This document shows positions 36,499 to 46,230 of a stretch of 64,000 nt of DNA, in pieces. The notes below the pieces were generated by a model. The model was not told the DNA's origin. It did not search any database and saw nothing but the letters and a program-made list of their open reading frames with translations. Source of the DNA: Sulfitobacter aestuariivivens (GTDB lineage: Bacteria; Pseudomonadota; Alphaproteobacteria; Rhodobacterales; Rhodobacteraceae); NCBI RefSeq assembly GCF_014763045.1, contig NZ_JACTAG010000002.1:496001-560000 (forward strand), given 5' to 3'. Every line of letters begins with the position of its first letter. The stretch's first letter is position 1. The position numbers and the translations under genes are program-made.

Positions 36499-37308
36499 AT
36501 GGCCTACACCCCTATCCGCGACATCACCGCCGCAGAGATTGAGACCTTTCAAACCGACGGCGTTGTCTGCCTGCGCGGTTTCTTTGATGCAGAGACTGTC
36601 CGGACCCTGCAGGACATGGCCGAGGAAAACACCCGCAACCCCAGCCCCATGGCGGTCGATGCCACCCGCGAGGGCAAGGGGCGGTTCTTTGGCGATACCT
36701 TCGTCTGGGATCATCACCCGCCGCTGAGACAGTTCATCTTCGATTCGCCCGCCGCCGACATGGCAGGGCGCATTCTGCAATCAGACAAGGTGAACGTGAT
36801 CTTTGACCAGTTTCTGATAAAAGAACCGGGCACCTCCACCCCGACACTTTGGCACCACGACCAGACCTACTGGCCTGTGGCAGGCGATCAGGTCGCGACC
36901 ATGTGGATCGCACTTGATCCGGTGACTGCGGCCACCGGGGCAGTGGAATACATCAAAGGCTCGCACCGCTGGGGGCAGCGGTTCAAGGCGGTCTCTTTCA
37001 AGGATCAGGACCTTTACAAGGAAGACCTGCCAGAAGTGCCCGATATCGACGCCAACCGCGATCGTTACGACTTTGTTCAGTATGAATTGGAGCCGGGAGA
37101 CTGCACACTGCACCATGGGCTGACCCTGCACGGTGCGCCGGGCAATTCCAGTACCACACAAAAGCGCCGGGCCTATATCATACGCTGGGCCGGGGATGAC
37201 GTGACCTATGATCCGCGCCCGAACCTGCAGCCCATGCTGCGCGATCCGGGCATAGCGGTGGGCGGGCCGCTGGATTGCGACCTCTTCCCGGTGGTGCGGG
37301 CGGGCTAG
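36499..37308 (+). CDS. Phytanoyl-CoA dioxygenase (PhyH) family protein
   Basis: A 269-residue Fe(II)/2-oxoglutarate dioxygenase. WHHDQTYWPV gives the HxD iron ligands near residue 118 and HHGLTLHGAPGNSS the distal His near 213. The second half contains KRRAYIIRWAGDD, typical of PhyH proteins. AAAGGAG lies upstream of the ATG. It converges on the CpdB gene, 25 bases between stops. Substrate unknown. Confidence 0.88.
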   Translation: MAYTPIRDITAAEIETFQTDGVVCLRGFFDAETVRTLQDMAEENTRNPSPMAVDATREGKGRFFGDTFVWDHHPPLRQFIFDSPAADMAGRILQSDKVNVIFDQFLIKEPGTSTPTLWHHDQTYWPVAGDQVATMWIALDPVTAATGAVEYIKGSHRWGQRFKAVSFKDQDLYKEDLPEVPDIDANRDRYDFVQYELEPGDCTLHHGLTLHGAPGNSSTTQKRRAYIIRWAGDDVTYDPRPNLQPMLRDPGIAVGGPLDCDLFPVVRAG

Positions 37309-37333
37309 CCCCCTTTGCAGGGCCTTCGTCGGA

Positions 37334-39292
37334 TCAGAGCGAGATGCGGAAACGGACGAAGCCGTCGTTGCCTTCGCCCGCTTCCTCGATGCTGACCCCC
37401 GGCACATCGGCCGCATAGGCGCGCGCTGCGGGACCGGTATCGAAAAGCACGGTCGTGCCGGGCATCGGCTTGAAGGTCCAGTTGGCATCAGCCCGCGGGC
37501 TGATCGTGCCCTTCTCGACGATATACCGCACGATCACATCGCGGTTGGTGTCGGGGCCTTCAAATACCGTGGTGTCGGGCGAGGCCCCGGGGAAATCCCC
37601 GCCACCACCGGCCCGGTAATTGTTGGTGGCGATGATGAACTCCGCATCCATCTCCAGCGGCGCGCCATTGTATTCCAGATTGACGATCCGAGAGGCGTCC
37701 ACGTTCACCAGCACGCCCTTGGGATCGTATTTGGACGGCTGCGACAGGTCGATCTGATAGGACACACCGTCGATCACATCAAAGTTGTAGCTGGGGAAGG
37801 ACGCATCGAGCAACGGCGCGTCCTGCGCGCCGGGTTCGATCTGGTTAAAGATGCCGGCAGACCTTTCCAGCCAGTCCTTGACCTGCTGGCCTGTCACGCG
37901 CACCGCGCGGGCGGTGTTGGGATAGAGGTACAGGTCGGCCACGTTCTTAATCGCCACGTCCCCTTTGGGCACATCCGTGTAATACTCCGGCCCGCCGCGG
38001 CCCCCGGCCTTGAAGGGGGCAGCCGCCGACAGAATGGGCAGGCCTTCATGCTCGGTGCCTTTCATCATCTGCTCGATGTACCAAAGCTGCGCAATCGATA
38101 CGATCTGCACCGAAGGATCATCGGCCACCAGCGCAAAGTAGCTGTGCAGTGGCGCATCCGTCTTGCCGACCGCGCGGCGGACATAGGCAAGCGTCTCGTC
38201 ATGTTCCTTCTGGGCAGAGGCAAGCACCGCCTCATCGCTTTCGACCAGCGCCGTGATTGAGCGATCCTCGTTCCGCTTGGAAATCGGCCGCGCCTCTGAC
38301 ACGGCAGAAACCACGCGCCAGGCGCCGCCCTCTTTCTCGACGAGCAAATCAATCAGCCCCATATGGCTGCCCCAGAAGCCTCCCATCGTGGCGGGCGTCC
38401 CCATCAGGGTGCCTGCATCCACATCTGCCCCTGCAAAATCGGCATAGCCGGGCGAGGGGAAGACAAGATGACTGTGCCCGGTCAGAATGGCATCCACACC
38501 GTCAACGCCCGCCAGCGGTACGGCGGCGTTTTCCATTCCCTCCGAATGATCCGCCGCCCCGATCCCGGAGTGCGACAGGGCCACGATGATATCGGCCCCG
38601 GCCTCCTTCATCTGCGGAATATACGCCTTGGCCGTCTCGATGATATCGCGCGCCTGCACCTTGCCTTCCAGATGCCGCCGGTCCCAGTTCATGACCTGTG
38701 GGGGCACAAACCCGATGAGACCAACCTTGATGTCATGCTCGACGCCTTCACCATCGGTGACTTTGTGATCCATGATCACATAAGGCGGCAGCAGCGTCTT
38801 GTCCTTGGTGGGATCACTGCCCATCTCCAGCGCGATATTGGCACTGACCACCGGGAAATTGGCCCCAGCCAGCGATTTCATCAGAAAGTCGAGACCATAG
38901 TTGAACTCGTGATTGCCCAGCGTAGAGGCATCAAACCCCAGCGTGTTCATGGCCTGAATGATGGGGTGCATGTCCCCGTCCTTCATCCCGCGTTCATAGG
39001 CGATGAAATCGCCCATCGGGTTGCCCTGCAGGAAATCCCCATTGTCGATCAGCAGCGAATTGGTGGCCTCGTCCCGGATCCCCTTAATCAGCGACGCGGT
39101 GCGCGCCAGCCCGACCGTATCGCGCGGCTTGTCGGCATAATAGTCGTAGGGAAAGACATGCACATGCAGATCCGTCGTCTCCATGATGCGCAGATGCGCC
39201 TGATTGCCGGCGGCATGGGCAGAAAACGGGTGCAGCGCGATCAGGCCAGCGGTGCCTGCCAAAAAACCACGGCGGTTGATGTTGAGCGTCAT
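37334..39292 (-). CDS. cpdB: Tat-exported 2',3'-cyclic-nucleotide 2'-phosphodiesterase/3'-nucleotidase
   Basis: A 652-residue protein. NINRRGFLAG (4-13) followed by a hydrophobic stretch and AHAAG is a Tat signal. The metallophosphatase domain has TTDLH (39-43), NGDFLQG and GNHEFNYGLDF, then LTGHSH; the C-terminal domain has NNYRAGGGGDFPG. It should release nucleosides and phosphate from cyclic and 3' nucleotides in the periplasm. It is a paralogue of the protein at 20187-22058, which has no signal peptide. Only the family role, not phosphate regulation, is shown here. Confidence 0.93.
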   Translation of the reverse strand: MTLNINRRGFLAGTAGLIALHPFSAHAAGNQAHLRIMETTDLHVHVFPYDYYADKPRDTVGLARTASLIKGIRDEATNSLLIDNGDFLQGNPMGDFIAYERGMKDGDMHPIIQAMNTLGFDASTLGNHEFNYGLDFLMKSLAGANFPVVSANIALEMGSDPTKDKTLLPPYVIMDHKVTDGEGVEHDIKVGLIGFVPPQVMNWDRRHLEGKVQARDIIETAKAYIPQMKEAGADIIVALSHSGIGAADHSEGMENAAVPLAGVDGVDAILTGHSHLVFPSPGYADFAGADVDAGTLMGTPATMGGFWGSHMGLIDLLVEKEGGAWRVVSAVSEARPISKRNEDRSITALVESDEAVLASAQKEHDETLAYVRRAVGKTDAPLHSYFALVADDPSVQIVSIAQLWYIEQMMKGTEHEGLPILSAAAPFKAGGRGGPEYYTDVPKGDVAIKNVADLYLYPNTARAVRVTGQQVKDWLERSAGIFNQIEPGAQDAPLLDASFPSYNFDVIDGVSYQIDLSQPSKYDPKGVLVNVDASRIVNLEYNGAPLEMDAEFIIATNNYRAGGGGDFPGASPDTTVFEGPDTNRDVIVRYIVEKGTISPRADANWTFKPMPGTTVLFDTGPAARAYAADVPGVSIEEAGEGNDGFVRFRISL

Positions 39293-39430
39293 GAGGAGAA
39301 TCTCCTGTCAGGGAAGGTTAGCCCCAGTCTAAGACCTGCCCGCACCGGGGAAAAGCGCTCTTTCAACTTAGGCGGGTTTTGCGCCTGTTCACTGCCAGCT
39401 TTGCACCGCCGTTGCCCGGTGTCTAATCGG

Positions 39431-39898
39431 TTATACCGGCAGCGCGGTGGTCTTGCACACCGTGCGCAACGCAAAGCTGGATTGCATCTGCCCGACCCCG
39501 GGCAACCGCGCCAGATACTGCCGATGGATGCGGGCGAAATCCTCGGTGTCTTCGGCCACGACCTTGAGCAGATAGTCTGCCGTACCGGCCATCAGGTGGC
39601 ATTCCAGTACGTCGGGGATGCGCGCCACCGACTTTTCAAAGGCATCCAGCACCTCGTCTGCCTGACCTTGCAGGGTAATCTCCACAAAGACGGTTGTTGG
39701 CACGCCCAGCTTGCGCGGATCAAGCAGCGCGACATAGTCGCGGATATAGCCTTCTTTCTCCATGCGCTGAACGCGGCGGTGGCACGCCGAGGGCGACAGA
39801 TGCACATCCTCTGACAGGTCCGCATTGGACATCCGCCCATTGCGCTGCAAGGCCCGCAGAATGCGGCGATCAATCTCATCAAGGCTCACTCTGCGCAC
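39431..39898 (-). CDS. Lrp/AsnC family transcriptional regulator
   Basis: A 155-residue protein: an N-terminal helix-turn-helix (DEIDRRILRALQRNGRMSNA, then LSPSACHRRVQRME) and a C-terminal RAM domain (VFVEITLQGQ, then CHLMAGTADYLLKV). It is divergent from alanine dehydrogenase, the arrangement of AldR-type activators that sense alanine or other amino acids. Inverted repeats in the shared region are listed separately. Confidence 0.92.
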   Translation of the reverse strand: MRRVSLDEIDRRILRALQRNGRMSNADLSEDVHLSPSACHRRVQRMEKEGYIRDYVALLDPRKLGVPTTVFVEITLQGQADEVLDAFEKSVARIPDVLECHLMAGTADYLLKVVAEDTEDFARIHRQYLARLPGVGQMQSSFALRTVCKTTALPV

Positions 39899-39904
39899 AT
39901 CCTT

Positions 39905-39930
39905 TGCGTCTGAACTATATTTGACGCAAG
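39905..39930. promoter_or_regulatory. Inverted repeat next to the lrp start
   Basis: TTGCGTC and GACGCAA are perfect 7-base arms separated by 12 AT-rich bases, six bases upstream of the Lrp ATG. Likely autoregulatory operator; inference from position and symmetry. Confidence 0.45.
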
Positions 39931-39988
39931 TCTATCCCGCAATTGTGATGAATTGCCAAGTTCATTGATGGGACATTGCACGAAAAAT

Positions 39989-40005
39989 TGCCTCATAATT
40001 AGGCA
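39989..40005. promoter_or_regulatory. Candidate Lrp operator upstream of ald
   Basis: TGCCT-CATAATT-AGGCA is a perfect 5-base inverted repeat around an AT-rich centre, 24 bases before the alanine dehydrogenase ATG. Size and AT core resemble Lrp-family sites. Confidence 0.45.
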
Positions 40006-40029
40006 GAATAAAAACAAAGGATTCCCACC

Positions 40030-41148
40030 ATGAAAATCGGCTGCCCCACTGAGATCAAACCACAGGAATTCCGGGTCGGCATGACCCCAAGCGCCACGCT
40101 GGAAGCGGTCAGAAGCGGACATGACGTGGTGATTCAGAAGGGGGCCGGAAACGGCGCTGGTTTCGACGATGCCGCCTATGAGGCTGCCGGGGCCACGATC
40201 CTTGATTCAGCAGAAGAGGTTTTTGCCACCTCAGACATGATCGTCAAAGTGAAAGAGCCACAAGCCGGCGAACGCAAGATGCTGCGCGAAGGTCAGGTGC
40301 TCTTTACCTACCTGCACCTGGCCCCCGATCCGGAACAGACCAAGGATTTGATCGCATCCGGGGCAACCTGCATTGCGTATGAAACCGTGACGGATCGCAA
40401 CGGTGGTCTGCCGCTCCTTGCCCCGATGTCCGAAGTCGCGGGCCGCCTTGCCCCTCAGGTCGGGGCATGGACATTGCAAAAGGCGAACGGCGGTCGTGGC
40501 GTATTGATGGGCGGCGTGCCAGGTGTGGGACCGGCCCGCGTGCTGGTCATCGGTGGCGGCGTTGTCGGCACCCATGCGGCGCGTATCGCCGCTGGTATGG
40601 GCGCGGATGTGACCGTGATGGACCGCTCGCTGCCCCGGATGCGCTATCTGGATGATGCCTTTGCCGGTGTGTTCAAAACATCCTACGCATCGGCCCAGAA
40701 CACCATTGAACTGGCGCGGCATGCGGACATGATCGTGGGTGCTGTCCTGATCCCCGGTGCTGAGGCGCCCAAGCTCATTTCAAAGGCGCAACTAAGCGAG
40801 TTGAAACCTGGCGCCGCTTTGGTGGACGTGGCAATTGATCAAGGCGGGTGCTTTGAGACCTCCAAGGCAACCACGCATCAGGACCCGATCTATGAGGTTG
40901 ATGGCGTGATGCACTATTGCGTGGCGAATATGCCGGGTGCGGTGGCGCGCACGTCGACCATTGCGCTGGGGAATGCGACAATGCCCTTCATGCTGGATCT
41001 TGCAAACAAGGGCTGGCGCGACGCCTGTGCCGACGATGAACATCTGCTTGCGGGCCTGAACGTCCACGCAGGCAAGCTAACCTACCACGCAGTAGGCAAG
41101 GCGCTGGGGATCGACGTCCTGTCACCGCGGTTGGCGCTGAAAGAGTAG
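40030..41148 (+). CDS. ald: Alanine dehydrogenase
   Basis: A 372-residue protein of normal length. [20 protein letters not shown] is the conserved start with the substrate-binding Arg; K75-region MIVKVKEPQ and the NAD motif [15 protein letters not shown] near residue 175 are present. It interconverts alanine and pyruvate plus ammonia with NAD. AAAGGA precedes the ATG. Control by the divergent Lrp protein is likely. Confidence 0.96.
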   Translation: MKIGCPTEIKPQEFRVGMTPSATLEAVRSGHDVVIQKGAGNGAGFDDAAYEAAGATILDSAEEVFATSDMIVKVKEPQAGERKMLREGQVLFTYLHLAPDPEQTKDLIASGATCIAYETVTDRNGGLPLLAPMSEVAGRLAPQVGAWTLQKANGGRGVLMGGVPGVGPARVLVIGGGVVGTHAARIAAGMGADVTVMDRSLPRMRYLDDAFAGVFKTSYASAQNTIELARHADMIVGAVLIPGAEAPKLISKAQLSELKPGAALVDVAIDQGGCFETSKATTHQDPIYEVDGVMHYCVANMPGAVARTSTIALGNATMPFMLDLANKGWRDACADDEHLLAGLNVHAGKLTYHAVGKALGIDVLSPRLALKE

Positions 41149-41173
41149 AGGCACCCATCGGACGGGGATTGGC

Positions 41174-41590
41174 TCAATCGTCTCGCCCGGGCTCGTCCAA
41201 GTCGTCGGAAAACAGCGCAATCTTGTTCCCTTGGGGATCACGAAGATAGGCCACATAAAAGTGTGCCCCGTAGTCAGCGCGAAATCCCGGTTGCCCTTCG
41301 TCCTGCCCCCCGGCGGCAAGTGCGGCCGCATGAAGTGTACGAACCTGATGCTGCGTGCGTGCCTGAAACGCGGTCATTGCTCCGTTGCCAGCCGATGCCA
41401 TTTGCCCGTCAAAGGGCGGTTTGACGTAGAATGCGGGCAAGACGGGTCGCTGCCCCGCCGGTTCGGGAAGCTCATAGCTAAGACCCTCCGAACCCTCCTC
41501 AAGCGTGTAGCCGAGATCAGGCAGAAACGCCGAATAAAAGCGTTTCGCCTGCGGGATATCGTCGGCGCCGACGGTGACATAGCTGATCAT
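41174..41590 (-). CDS. VOC family (glyoxalase-like) protein
   Basis: A 138-residue protein with two beta-alpha-beta-beta-beta halves: MISYVTVGADDIPQAKRFYS at the start and FYVAYLRDPQGNKIALF at the end. Metal ligands are not obvious. Such proteins act on small molecules or bind antibiotics; the substrate is unknown. It converges with ald. Confidence 0.8.
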   Translation of the reverse strand: MISYVTVGADDIPQAKRFYSAFLPDLGYTLEEGSEGLSYELPEPAGQRPVLPAFYVKPPFDGQMASAGNGAMTAFQARTQHQVRTLHAAALAAGGQDEGQPGFRADYGAHFYVAYLRDPQGNKIALFSDDLDEPGRDD

Positions 41591-41922
41591 ATTGTGGGTC
41601 CAATATCAGAGAATGAGTTAAGCTTTGCGCAGTGTATCCGCTGCGACCCTCGGGCCAAATACTAAGCAGCCTAAATGCCTAGCAAGACAAGAAAATCGAA
41701 TACCGTCTTTGGCCTTCAATCGACCACCCCAAGCTGGAGGGCTATATTTCAGTGGGTGCATGGGTCACGTTCCCTTTCTGTTGCGTCACGTCAGCTTGGA
41801 CTGCGCACCAAGCCGCTTCAGCCCTTTGTGCGCCTCATGTCTGCGCACAATTGATCGGCAGGGAGCCGATCCAAAAAAAGGCCCGCGAAACGCGGGCCTG
41901 CAACAACCAAATAGCCGGCCTC
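41591..41922. other. 332-base gap without a supported gene
   Basis: Between the VOC start and the mscL stop. It holds the mscL terminator and a perfect GATCGGC/GCCGATC hairpin (41853-41871) beside it. The promoter of the VOC gene should lie near 41591-41700. An open frame across 41625-42041 has Pro/Arg-rich, non-conserved-looking sequence and runs into mscL, so it is not called. Confidence 0.55.
41873..41898 (-). terminator. Intrinsic terminator of mscL
   Basis: GGCCCGCG (41880-41887) and CGCGGGCC (41891-41898) form a perfect 8-bp stem with an AAA/TTT loop; read leftwards it is followed by seven T residues. Confidence 0.92.
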
Positions 41923-42357
41923 TTAACCGCTCTTGGCAAGCTGGTCTCGGATTTCCAGCAAAACATCCAGCTCTGACGGTCCGGTTTCGACCTCTTCGGC
42001 GACCTCATCAGGTTTTGTGGCCGCAGCCTTCACCTTATTGACGTAGCGCACCAGCATGAACACCACGAAAGCGATGATCAGGAAATTGATGACCGCCATG
42101 ATAAAGGCGCCGTAGGCAAAGACAGACGCGCCGGCCTCGCGGGCAGCTTCCAGTGACGCACCCGCAGGCACATCGCCCGCCAGCACAGCGTAGTTGTTGG
42201 TGAAATCAAGCCCACCAGTGAAAAGCCCGATCAGCGGGTTGATCAAATCGGCCACCATCGACGATACGATCGCGGTAAAGGCAGCACCAATGATGATACC
42301 CACGGCCATGTCCATGACATTGCCCTTGGCAATGAAATCCTTGAATTCGTTAAGCAT
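41923..42357 (-). CDS. mscL: Large-conductance mechanosensitive channel MscL
   Basis: A 144-residue protein. [27 protein letters not shown] is split here as the N-terminal amphipathic helix (FKDFIAKGN) and first pore helix ([12 protein letters not shown]). A second helix ([17 protein letters not shown]) and a charged C-terminal helix bundle follow. It protects against hypo-osmotic shock. The ATG at 42357 is the family start; upstream in-frame sequence is not conserved-looking. Confidence 0.95.
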   Translation of the reverse strand: MLNEFKDFIAKGNVMDMAVGIIIGAAFTAIVSSMVADLINPLIGLFTGGLDFTNNYAVLAGDVPAGASLEAAREAGASVFAYGAFIMAVINFLIIAFVVFMLVRYVNKVKAAATKPDEVAEEVETGPSELDVLLEIRDQLAKSG

Positions 42358-42505
42358 TCTTCTTCCCTTTTTTCCTTTCGGTACCACCTCTGCGAGCCGG
42401 GTCGTTCGGTGATGCACATTAGTTAACATATTCTTGCACGTTATCACTGCTGTTTTTGCGGGGAAAAAACCCTACCTAAGTCTCACAATTCAATTGGAGC
42501 AATTA

Positions 42506-43207
42506 ATGGCCGATCTATCCGCATTCCCCATCGCCAAACGGTGGCCCGCCAAAAACCCAAATATCCTGCAGCTCTATTCCTTCCCCACGCCCAATGGGGT
42601 GAAAGCCTCTATCGCGCTAGAAGAAATGGGCCTGCCTTACGAAGCACACAAGGTGACATTGGCGGATGAGGATGTGAAAAGCCCGGAATTTCTTTCGCTG
42701 AACCCCAACAACAAAATCCCCGCGATCATTGACCCCAATGGCCCTGACGGTGCACCCATCGGGCTTTTCGAATCCGGTGCCATTCTGATCTATCTGGCAG
42801 ATAAATCGGGCAAGCTGATCGGTGACAGCGCGACAGAGCGGGCGCACATCATCCAGTGGCTGATGTTCCAGATGGGTGGCCTTGGGCCCATGCTGGGTCA
42901 GCTTGGGTTCTTCTACAAATTTGCAGGGTCGCAATGGGGTGACGACCGCCCAAAGCAACGGTACATCGACGAGGCAAAGCGCCTGTTGAAGGTGCTGAAC
43001 CTTGAACTGGCGGGCAAGGACTGGATCGCCGGGGCGAACTATTCCATTGCCGATATCGCCATCGCCCCCTGGTTGGGCGCGCTGGAATTCTACGGCGCGA
43101 AAGAGGCCGTGGGTTGGGAAGATAACGGCAACCTTGTGGCCTATCTGGATCGCTTTCTTGAGCGCCCTGCCGTGCAGGTCGGTCGCAACACGCCCCCTCG
43201 GGGCTAG
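42506..43207 (+). CDS. Glutathione S-transferase family protein (YghU/Ure2-like)
   Basis: A 233-residue GST with the Ure2/YghU pattern: [20 protein letters not shown] near residue 22, NPNNKIPAI with the cis-Pro, and [13 protein letters not shown]. The helical domain has [11 protein letters not shown] and [18 protein letters not shown] sits upstream of the ATG at 42506. Its TAG stop is shared as CTAG with the convergent GMC gene. The best studied relatives reduce disulfides and peroxides. Confidence 0.9.
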   Translation: MADLSAFPIAKRWPAKNPNILQLYSFPTPNGVKASIALEEMGLPYEAHKVTLADEDVKSPEFLSLNPNNKIPAIIDPNGPDGAPIGLFESGAILIYLADKSGKLIGDSATERAHIIQWLMFQMGGLGPMLGQLGFFYKFAGSQWGDDRPKQRYIDEAKRLLKVLNLELAGKDWIAGANYSIADIAIAPWLGALEFYGAKEAVGWEDNGNLVAYLDRFLERPAVQVGRNTPPRG

Positions 43208-44808
43208 GCGCGCCGCATCCCCTCGGCGATCTTTTCGGCCATCATAATCGTCGGCGCGTTGGTGTTGCCGCCAATCAGGCGCGGCATCAGCGACGCATCG
43301 ACCACACGCAGACCGGCGATCCCCCGCACCCGCCCGGCGGGGTCAGTGACAGCCATGTCATCAACGCCCATTTTGCAGGTGCCAACCGGGTGATAGATGG
43401 TGTCGGCACGGTTTCGGATATCCGCCTCAAGAGCTGCGTCGCTTCCGTCGTGTGCATAGAGCTTTTGGCCGCGCCATGGTGCCAAAGGCGGCGCGTCGAG
43501 AATCGTTTCCATCGCGCGGGCACCTTTCATCAGCACCGCCAGATCACGCGGATCGCTCAGATAGTCCGGGTCAATACGCGGCGGCTTGCGCGGGTCATCG
43601 CTTTGCAACCCGACGCTGCCCCGACTGTGCGGGCGCAACACGCAAACGTGGCAGGAATACCCAAAGCGGAAATGGATCTTGCGCATGTGCTGATCAACAA
43701 TGCCAACAACGAAATGCAATTGCAGATCAGGGCGCGGCTGGTCACGATCCGATCGCAGGAACGCCCCGCCTTCTGCAAAAGGTGTGGCGAACAGGCCGCT
43801 GCCATCGCGCCGCCACTGCAACCCGGCCTGCGCCAGTTGAAAAATGCCGCGCGGGCCAAGACCGATAACGTCATTGCGTTTAGACCGATAGCTTAGAATG
43901 TAATCCAGATGGTCCTGCAGGTTTTGCCCCACCCCGGGCAATTCATGCACAACGTCTATCCCATGGGCCGCCAGTTCATCCCGCGGTCCGATCCCGGACA
44001 GCAACAGTAGCTGGGGCGATCCAAAAGCCCCCGCAGACAAGATCACTTCAAGCCGCGCCGTGATAATCTGACGCTTGCCTGCCCGGTCAATTTCCAGCCC
44101 GGTTGCGCGCCCCTCGTCGGTGACAACCCGGCGCGCGTTCGTCTTGTTCAGTATCGTCAGATTGGCGCGCGCCTGTACGTCAGGCGGCAGATAGGCTGCA
44201 GCCGCAGAACATCGCTGCCCAGCCTGTGCACCTTGGGAAAACTGCGTGACCTGATAAAGACCTGCCCCTTCCTGCACAGGCCCGTTGAAATCATGCCGCT
44301 CGGGGATTTGTTGCTGTTGGGCTGCTTTAAGAAACGCATGTGTGATCGCCCGGGGCTCTGACTGGTCGCGCACGCGTAGCGGACCATCGGCAGCATGCAA
44401 ATCGTCTGCCCCACGGGCATTGCCCTCTGATTTCTTGAAGTAGGGCAGAACGCTTTCCCAATCCCAGCCATCACAGCCCAGTTCGGCCCATTCGTCATAA
44501 TCCGCCCTGTGCCCACGCACATAAAGCATGGCGTTTATTGCGCTTGAACCGCCCAGTGCCTTGCCGCGCGGCTGGAACCCGCGCCTGCCGTTCAATCCCT
44601 TTTGGGGTTCGGTGTGAAAGGCCCAGTTGTTGATCTTGGGTCTGCCGGAAACCATGCCGGCCACAAGCGCAGGTGCCCGCACAAAAAGACCCTGCCCCTT
44701 GCCCCCCGCCTCAACCAGACAGACCGACACATCCGGATCCTCGCTCAGGCGTGCGGCCATCACACAGCCTGCCGAACCTCCTCCGGCAATGACATAGTCG
44801 AATTCCAT
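43204..44808 (-). CDS. GMC family FAD-dependent oxidoreductase (alcohol/choline dehydrogenase-like)
   Basis: A 534-residue flavoenzyme. [16 protein letters not shown] near residue 9-24 is the FAD motif; [14 protein letters not shown] and [16 protein letters not shown] are the two GMC signatures; HPVGTCKMG near the C-terminus holds the catalytic His and [11 protein letters not shown] the second. It resembles BetA and polyethylene-glycol/alcohol dehydrogenases. No betaine genes are adjacent, so choline is not assumed. Confidence 0.9.
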   Translation of the reverse strand: MEFDYVIAGGGSAGCVMAARLSEDPDVSVCLVEAGGKGQGLFVRAPALVAGMVSGRPKINNWAFHTEPQKGLNGRRGFQPRGKALGGSSAINAMLYVRGHRADYDEWAELGCDGWDWESVLPYFKKSEGNARGADDLHAADGPLRVRDQSEPRAITHAFLKAAQQQQIPERHDFNGPVQEGAGLYQVTQFSQGAQAGQRCSAAAAYLPPDVQARANLTILNKTNARRVVTDEGRATGLEIDRAGKRQIITARLEVILSAGAFGSPQLLLLSGIGPRDELAAHGIDVVHELPGVGQNLQDHLDYILSYRSKRNDVIGLGPRGIFQLAQAGLQWRRDGSGLFATPFAEGGAFLRSDRDQPRPDLQLHFVVGIVDQHMRKIHFRFGYSCHVCVLRPHSRGSVGLQSDDPRKPPRIDPDYLSDPRDLAVLMKGARAMETILDAPPLAPWRGQKLYAHDGSDAALEADIRNRADTIYHPVGTCKMGVDDMAVTDPAGRVRGIAGLRVVDASLMPRLIGGNTNAPTIMMAEKIAEGMRRA

Positions 44809-44862
44809 GGCGCATCCCCCGTTATCGCGCTCAGGCTAAAGGGGGCCCCTGTCCGGGGAAAG

Positions 44863-44888
44863 GGTGAACTGCCTCAGGGCAGTTCACC
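44863..44888 (-). terminator. Perfect 11-bp hairpin containing the ytoQ stop codon
   Basis: GGTGAACTGCC (44863-44873) pairs with GGCAGTTCACC (44878-44888) around TCAG; the ytoQ TGA is the loop. Read leftwards it runs on to CCCTTTCCCC, a weak U tract. Probably ends the ytoQ mRNA. Confidence 0.6.
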
Positions 44889-45320
44889 GCTCAGCACGTA
44901 ACGCAGGATATCAACCACCTGTGCGGGTTCTTGCGCGACGGCAAGGGCTGCTGCATCCACTTCCTTGAGCGCATGGGCATGATCGGGTCCGTGCAGGATA
45001 ATCAGCGACTTGCCCAATGCGGCCGCATAGCCCGCGTCAAAGGCCGCGTTCCACTGTTTGTACTGTTCCCCGAACCGCACCACGACGATATCGGCATCCG
45101 AAATGCCCTTGCGCGTGCGGATCGCGTTCATCTGCGCACCTTTGCGATCATGCCAGAACTTGTCCGCCTCAGCCCCCAGAATGGCCACACCACAATCATC
45201 GCTTGCCGCATGGTCGGTCACCGGGCCGCTGAAAGATACATCCAGCCCGGACGCGCCGTTTGTGATCTGTTCCCGCCAGTCGGTGTGGATTTCGCCGGAT
45301 AGATAAACGCGCAATGTCAT
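44874..45320 (-). CDS. YtoQ family protein (nucleoside 2-deoxyribosyltransferase-like fold)
   Basis: A 148-residue protein with MTLRVYLSGEIHTDWREQI, GPVTDHAASDDCG and DADIVVVRFGEQYKQWNAA, all typical of YtoQ. The fold is related to nucleoside deoxyribosyltransferases but the activity of YtoQ is not established. Confidence 0.88.
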   Translation of the reverse strand: MTLRVYLSGEIHTDWREQITNGASGLDVSFSGPVTDHAASDDCGVAILGAEADKFWHDRKGAQMNAIRTRKGISDADIVVVRFGEQYKQWNAAFDAGYAAALGKSLIILHGPDHAHALKEVDAAALAVAQEPAQVVDILRYVLSGELP

Positions 45321-45513
45321 TGTGATCTCCTCTTTGGTCGGGATGTGGGCCGCACACAGGCGGGGACACCCCCGCCCGTTTCTCTTATCAAAGCGCCAGC
45401 CGCCAGAACAGCGGCTCTGCGAACTTGCTCAGATGCGCCAGTTGTCGGTGCCCCGGATGTTCGTCAGCGTGGCCCCCCGCCTCGTTCCGGCGCGGCCAGT
45501 CTGACAGAACCTC

Positions 45514-46146
45514 TCACCGCTTTCGCGCAACCACATAGCGAGAGATCGCAGGAAAGTTGCCGGATTCCACAATATCAAACCCGGCATCAGTGATCATCTT
45601 GTCTACCTCTGCGTGGGTCATGTACTGAACCGTCGACGGCGCTTTGCCAAACAGGGTCATCACCGGAATCATCGCCCGAAAGATAAACCGTTTGAACCCC
45701 ACCGAAGGGTCGCCGATACAAGGCGTCTTTGTGATCAGGAAACCGCCCTTTGGCAATTGCTGGTGGATGTCGCGCAATACCGCTTTGGGGTTGGCCAGCA
45801 AATGCAGAATGTTAAACCCAAGCACCGCGTCGAACGGACCCGGCAGGCGTGCCGCCTCTTCGGCGGATATCGCGCTGAATATCGCATTGCGCACCCCGGC
45901 TTCGGCCTGCCGTTCCGCCGCGACTTCAAGCATCGCGGGGGAAATGTCCGTCCCTTCTATGGCGCCAACACCCGGGGCAATCAGCAAAGCGGTTGAACCT
46001 GTCCCGCAGCCAATTTCAAGCACCCTGTCCTCAGATCCCAGATAGCTTTGTGTGCGGCCTAGGGTGTATTCATATGCCGCCTGATCCTTGATCGGATCTT
46101 GGGCGTATTTGGGTGCGATGCGGTCCCAGAATTTTGCTTCAGTCAT
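45514..46146 (-). CDS. Class I SAM-dependent methyltransferase
   Basis: A 210-residue methyltransferase with motif I VLEIGCGTGSTALLIA near residue 42, the acidic EGTDISPAM after it, and FNILHLLANP later. AAAGGAG precedes the ATG at 46146. It is divergent from a LysR gene across 84 bases, so that regulator may control it. Substrate unknown; the ubiE-like layout is common to many small-molecule enzymes. Confidence 0.85.
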   Translation of the reverse strand: MTEAKFWDRIAPKYAQDPIKDQAAYEYTLGRTQSYLGSEDRVLEIGCGTGSTALLIAPGVGAIEGTDISPAMLEVAAERQAEAGVRNAIFSAISAEEAARLPGPFDAVLGFNILHLLANPKAVLRDIHQQLPKGGFLITKTPCIGDPSVGFKRFIFRAMIPVMTLFGKAPSTVQYMTHAEVDKMITDAGFDIVESGNFPAISRYVVARKR

Positions 46147-46215
46147 GTTAATCTCCTTTCGCCGATCATGTAACAGCGTATGCTTGCCTGCGTAATTGAC
46201 GAAATTTGCAGCGGT

Positions 46216-46228
46216 ATTATACAATAAT
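46216..46228. promoter_or_regulatory. Small AT-rich inverted repeat at the lysR start
   Basis: ATTAT-ACA-ATAAT is a perfect repeat two bases before the LysR ATG. It may be part of the regulator's own site or a promoter -10 region. Confidence 0.3.
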
Positions 46229-46230
46229 GT

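Noticed and set aside
38363..39814. 483-codon open frame on the plus strand across cpdB and lrp
   Set aside because: It crosses two well-supported genes on the other strand and contains no recognisable domain.
41625..42041. 138-codon open frame between the VOC gene and mscL
   Set aside because: Arg/Pro-rich composition, no ribosome site, crosses the mscL terminator and runs into mscL on the other strand.
45359..45376. GGCGGGG/CCCCGCC hairpin as a terminator of the methyltransferase gene
   Set aside because: It is 140 bases past the stop and has no T run on the leftward strand, so the assignment is too weak.
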